From the NCBI RefSeq assembly GCF_014699075.1, contig NZ_JACXAB010000006.1:186001-250000 (forward strand): a DNA stretch of 64,000 nucleotides, given 5' to 3'. Each line of letters begins with the position of its first letter. Position 1 is the first letter of the stretch. Shown piece by piece: positions 61,618 through 64,000 of this stretch. Position numbers and translations under genes: made by a program. The DNA is from Microvirga sp. (GTDB lineage: Bacteria > Pseudomonadota > Alphaproteobacteria > Rhizobiales > Beijerinckiaceae). The notes under the pieces were generated by a model. It saw only the letters and a list, made by a program, of their open reading frames with translations. It had not been told where the DNA came from and made no database searches.

Positions 61618-62346
61618 CTACCGGTCTTCGTTCTGAAGGCTGAGATAGGTGGGGGTGAACTCGCCTACTTTCTTCAGCCGCTCCCAGTCGAGGATGGTCA
61701 ACGCATCACCCTGGAAACGGATCAGCCCTTCCTTGCGCAGTTCCTGCAGCACCCGGTTCACGTGAACGGTCGAGAGCCCCAGCGTGTCGCCGAGTTCGGC
61801 CTGCGTAATGGGGAGCTGGACCGAATCGCCCTCGGCACGGCCGACCACTTTGAGGCGCAGATAAAGCTCACAGATCAGGTGCGCCATGTGGGCGGTTGCC
61901 GAGAGGCGGCCCATGGCGGTCAACCACTCCCGGTGAATGGCGCCGTCGATAAGGGTGTTGAGCCACAGCATCCGGGTGAGGTGGGGAAACTCGTCGGTGA
62001 TCTTTTCCAGCGTCGCATGCGGAACGGTGGCGATGCGGCAGGTGGTCAGCGCCAGAACGCCGTAGTCCATCGTCTTCAGAAGGAAACTATGCAGATCGAG
62101 GAAATCGCCTGCAACGTGGAGCGCGGAAATCTGCCGTCGTCCGTTCGACACGAGCTTGTAACGGGCCGCAAAGCCGTCGAGGAGCAGGGAGCTCTCGTTC
62201 GGGCGATCCCCCTCGCGCACGATGTCCTCATCGGCCTCGACGACCCTGACGCGGGAAATAGCATTGTCCAGTGCTCTCTTTTCATCGTCCGAGAGCTGAT
62301 CACGCTGTTCGAGCTTTAGAATAAGGGGGGTCGTCATACGGGTCAT
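61618..62346 (-). CDS. Crp/Fnr family transcriptional regulator
   Basis: A 242-residue regulator: a cyclic-nucleotide-binding-like beta-roll (EDIVREGDRPNESSLLLDGFAARYKL and SALHVAGDFLDLHSFLL) and a C-terminal HTH_Crp winged helix (QAELGDTLGLSTVHVNRVLQELRKEGLI). The N-terminal cysteine cluster of Fnr is absent, so it is not an oxygen-labile iron-sulfur regulator. Its effector and targets are unknown. Several ATG starts (62346, 62337) lack a strong ribosome-binding site. Confidence 0.9.
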   Translation of the reverse strand: MTRMTTPLILKLEQRDQLSDDEKRALDNAISRVRVVEADEDIVREGDRPNESSLLLDGFAARYKLVSNGRRQISALHVAGDFLDLHSFLLKTMDYGVLALTTCRIATVPHATLEKITDEFPHLTRMLWLNTLIDGAIHREWLTAMGRLSATAHMAHLICELYLRLKVVGRAEGDSVQLPITQAELGDTLGLSTVHVNRVLQELRKEGLIRFQGDALTILDWERLKKVGEFTPTYLSLQNEDR

Positions 62347-62524
62347 TGCTGGGGGGTACGAATAGACCTGTTCTGGCCAAACTCCGTTCTTAGCCGCACT
62401 CACATATGTTTATGCTTGAGTTTGATTTTGGTTTCACAATGTCGCGGCCCACACCTTCACGTCCTCGTGGGATGGTGAGGTCGATCATGCGAATTGATCA
62501 TGAAGTGGGCGGAGGCTGCAGCCT

Positions 62525-62989
62525 CTAACGGGTATAATCCAGCAAGGATTGAATCACTTTCACGGGAGCCTGCTCGCCATAGGGCTTGGCGATGAAAACC
62601 GCCTCCTCTGGCAGGTGGCCGCTTTCCGGATGCCAATGAGCTGACGTGATGACCACTGAAATGTGGGGCCACTCACGGCGCACGAGGCATGCGAGTTCCA
62701 GCCCATCCATGGAGCCCGGCATCTGCACGTCCGTGAAAACAACACGGATGTCGGTGCGATGCTTAAGGGCCTCCTGGGCGGCCTGGGCGCTGGCGGTTTC
62801 GATGACCTCGAACCCGGCATCCATGAGAGCATCGGCCGTTGCCATGCGAACGAAGAGCTCGTCTTCGACAAGAAGCACCACAGGCCGTGAGGGGATCGAA
62901 TGGCCGTTCATCAAAACTGATTTGCTCGCGACAGGGGTGCTGGGTCGGAGTGACGTGGGTCGGCTCACCCGATTCGTCTCGATTAACAT
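62525..62989 (-). CDS. Single-domain response regulator (CheY-like)
   Basis: A receiver-only protein of up to 154 residues. It has the acidic pair (LLVEDELF), the phospho-acceptor in VVFTDVQMPGSMDG, the switch threonine/serine in VVITSAHWH and the conserved lysine in FIAKPYGE. No output domain follows, so it works by protein contacts. It lies behind the Crp-family gene on the same strand. Starts at 62989 and 62911 are both possible; the shorter begins at MNGHSIP. Confidence 0.88.
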   Translation of the reverse strand: MLIETNRVSRPTSLRPSTPVASKSVLMNGHSIPSRPVVLLVEDELFVRMATADALMDAGFEVIETASAQAAQEALKHRTDIRVVFTDVQMPGSMDGLELACLVRREWPHISVVITSAHWHPESGHLPEEAVFIAKPYGEQAPVKVIQSLLDYTR

Positions 62990-63025
62990 ATGTTAGAGCA
63001 ACGTTAGAGCAAGGGCGCTGGTCCG

Positions 63026-63051
63026 GAAAATCAACGGATCCGTTGATTTTC
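63026..63051. terminator. Perfect 26-base palindrome, probable bidirectional terminator
   Basis: GAAAATCAACGGATCCGTTGATTTTC is its own reverse complement. It lies 18 bases after the dehydrogenase stop codon (minus strand), with T-runs at the ends on both strands. The gap from the response-regulator gene is also partly filled by TTAGAGC repeats at 62992-63010. Confidence 0.6.
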
Positions 63052-63069
63052 AATCGCCCTGAAGATGAT

Positions 63070-64000
63070 TCAGAGCATGCTGGGCAGCACCCGGTCCGGC
63101 GGCTTGTGGCCGTCCACGAAGGCGCGGATGTTGACGATCACCTTCTCGCCCATGGCGACGCGTCCCTCGTGCGTCGCGGAGCCCATATGCGGCAGGAGCA
63201 CCACCTTGCCCTGCTTGGCCAGCCGCACGAGGCGCGGGTTGACCGCGGGCTCTTCCTCGAACACGTCGAGGCCCGCGCCCGCGATGGCACCGGCTTCGAT
63301 GAGCTTGGTCAGCGCACCCTCGTCGATGATCTCGCCGCGGGCGGTGTTCACCAGGATCGCGTCGGGCTTCATGAGCTTCAGGCGCCGGGCCGAGAGCAGA
63401 TGGTAGGTGGCCGGCGTGTGCGGGCAGTTCACGGACACGATGTCCATGCGGGCCAGCATTTGGTCGAGGGATTCCCAGTAGGTCGCCTCGAGCTCCGCCT
63501 CGATCTTCGGCGGCACGTGGCGGCGGTTATGATAATGGATCGACAGGCCGAAGGCCTTGGCACGGCGGGCCAGCGCCTGGCCGATGCGGCCCATGCCGAC
63601 GATGCCGAGGCGTTTGCCCGTGATGCGCCGCCCCAGCATCCAGGTGGGCGACCAGCCGGCCCATTCGCCGTCCGGGATCACGCGGGTTCCCTCCGGAAGG
63701 CGTCGGGCCACCGCCAGGATCAGCGCCATGGTCATGTCGGCCGTGTCCTCGGTGAGGACCCCGGGGGTGTTGGTGACGGTGATGCCCTTGGCCACGGCGG
63801 CCGCCACATCGATGTTGTCGACGCCGTTGCCGAAATTGGCGATGAGCTTCAGGTTGGGTCCCGCCTGCCCAATGACGGACGCATCGATCTCGTCGGTGAT
63901 GGTGGGCACGACCACGTCGGCCGCCTTGACCGCTTCCGCGAGCTCTTCCGGCGACAGGGGCCTATCCTCGAGGTTGAGGCGCGTGTCGAACAATTCGCGC
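63070..64000 (-). CDS. D-2-hydroxyacid dehydrogenase (glyoxylate reductase-like), 5' truncated by window edge
   Basis: NAD(P)-dependent dehydrogenase of the D-isomer 2-hydroxyacid family, probably reducing glyoxylate or hydroxypyruvate. The Rossmann motif GKRLGIVGMGRIGQALARRA, the catalytic arginine in VNTARGEIIDEGAL, the glutamate in GAGLDVFEEEP and the histidine in LLPHMGSATHEGR are all present, so activity is expected. The first codons lie past base 64000: the frame remains open to the edge (ARELFDTRLN), and the TTG-initiated frame at 63993 is not the true start. It ends 70 bases before the window's palindrome. Confidence 0.92.
   Translation of the reverse strand, partial: RELFDTRLNLEDRPLSPEELAEAVKAADVVVPTITDEIDASVIGQAGPNLKLIANFGNGVDNIDVAAAVAKGITVTNTPGVLTEDTADMTMALILAVARRLPEGTRVIPDGEWAGWSPTWMLGRRITGKRLGIVGMGRIGQALARRAKAFGLSIHYHNRRHVPPKIEAELEATYWESLDQMLARMDIVSVNCPHTPATYHLLSARRLKLMKPDAILVNTARGEIIDEGALTKLIEAGAIAGAGLDVFEEEPAVNPRLVRLAKQGKVVLLPHMGSATHEGRVAMGEKVIVNIRAFVDGHKPPDRVLPSML

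Noticed and set aside
1-64000. CRISPR arrays, phage or insertion sequences
   Set aside because: No regularly spaced direct repeats, transposase, integrase or phage structural genes are seen; repeats present are dispersed palindromes.

Overview
The window reads as a GC-rich chromosomal segment of an alphaproteobacterium of the order Hyphomicrobiales (Rhizobiales), plausibly Microvirga or Methylobacterium-like. The genus is inference. Order-level support comes from the nanoRNase NrnC, the lptC-lptA-lptB-rpoN-hpf-ptsN block, a RegB/RegA (ActS/ActR) redox pair, MmcB, a ROSE-type RNA thermometer on an hsp20 gene, a GTTC-N7-GTTC type SOS box and several families of nested palindromic intergenic repeats. 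No rRNA operon, phage, insertion sequence or CRISPR array is visible. One tRNA gene, tRNA-Leu(CAG), is present.

Layout. 1-14.7 kb: the 3' part of a class A penicillin-binding protein, a DUF1330 protein, a Bcr/CflA efflux pump, a YgjP-type metallopeptidase, the intracellular PHB depolymerase PhaZ, regB-regA, mmcB, a ChaC-like cyclotransferase, an EamA transporter, a TPR protein, a large ABC-exporter-like protein that has lost its ATPase motifs, and an MBL-fold hydrolase. 14.8-21.2 kb: a lone RTX-type secreted protein, then a surface-polysaccharide group (UDP-glucuronate epimerase, WecA/WbpL-type phosphoglycosyltransferase, WbpV-like epimerase, and a convergent WbpM/FlaA1-like dehydratase). 21.2-22.3 kb: about 1 kb without genes, holding nested repeats and an orphan SOS-type promoter. 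22.3-27.7 kb: an aminotransferase, a polyamine-binding protein, a SIMPL protein and a chemoreceptor.

27.8-34.3 kb: the conserved ptsN-hpf-rpoN-lptB-lptA-lptC-nrnC block (all minus strand) and hsp20 with its thermometer. 35.7-42.8 kb is a heme-acquisition locus: a TonB receptor, an IsdG-like monooxygenase, HutX and HugZ on the minus strand face hemP-hmuTUV on the plus strand, with a shared intergenic region carrying three copies of an Irr/ICE-like half-site. Import (receptor, HmuTUV), cytosolic handling (HutX) and degradation (HugZ, monooxygenase) are therefore together. A small lysine-rich protein behind a triple Pho-box-like repeat and alanine dehydrogenase follow, separated by a decayed fragment of an Opp-type ATPase.

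44.9-57.3 kb encodes a quinol-to-oxygen module: alternative complex III (actA-actF), a caa3-type cytochrome oxidase (subunit II fused to cytochrome c, subunit I fused to III), the CtaG assembly factor and a lipoprotein cytochrome c. The cytochromes link ACIII to the oxidase. 57.8-64 kb: tRNA-Leu, a complex I NDUFA9-like protein, an EI24/CysZ-type membrane protein, a flavin amine oxidase, a Crp-family regulator, a single-domain response regulator, and the 3' part of a D-2-hydroxyacid dehydrogenase that runs off the window.
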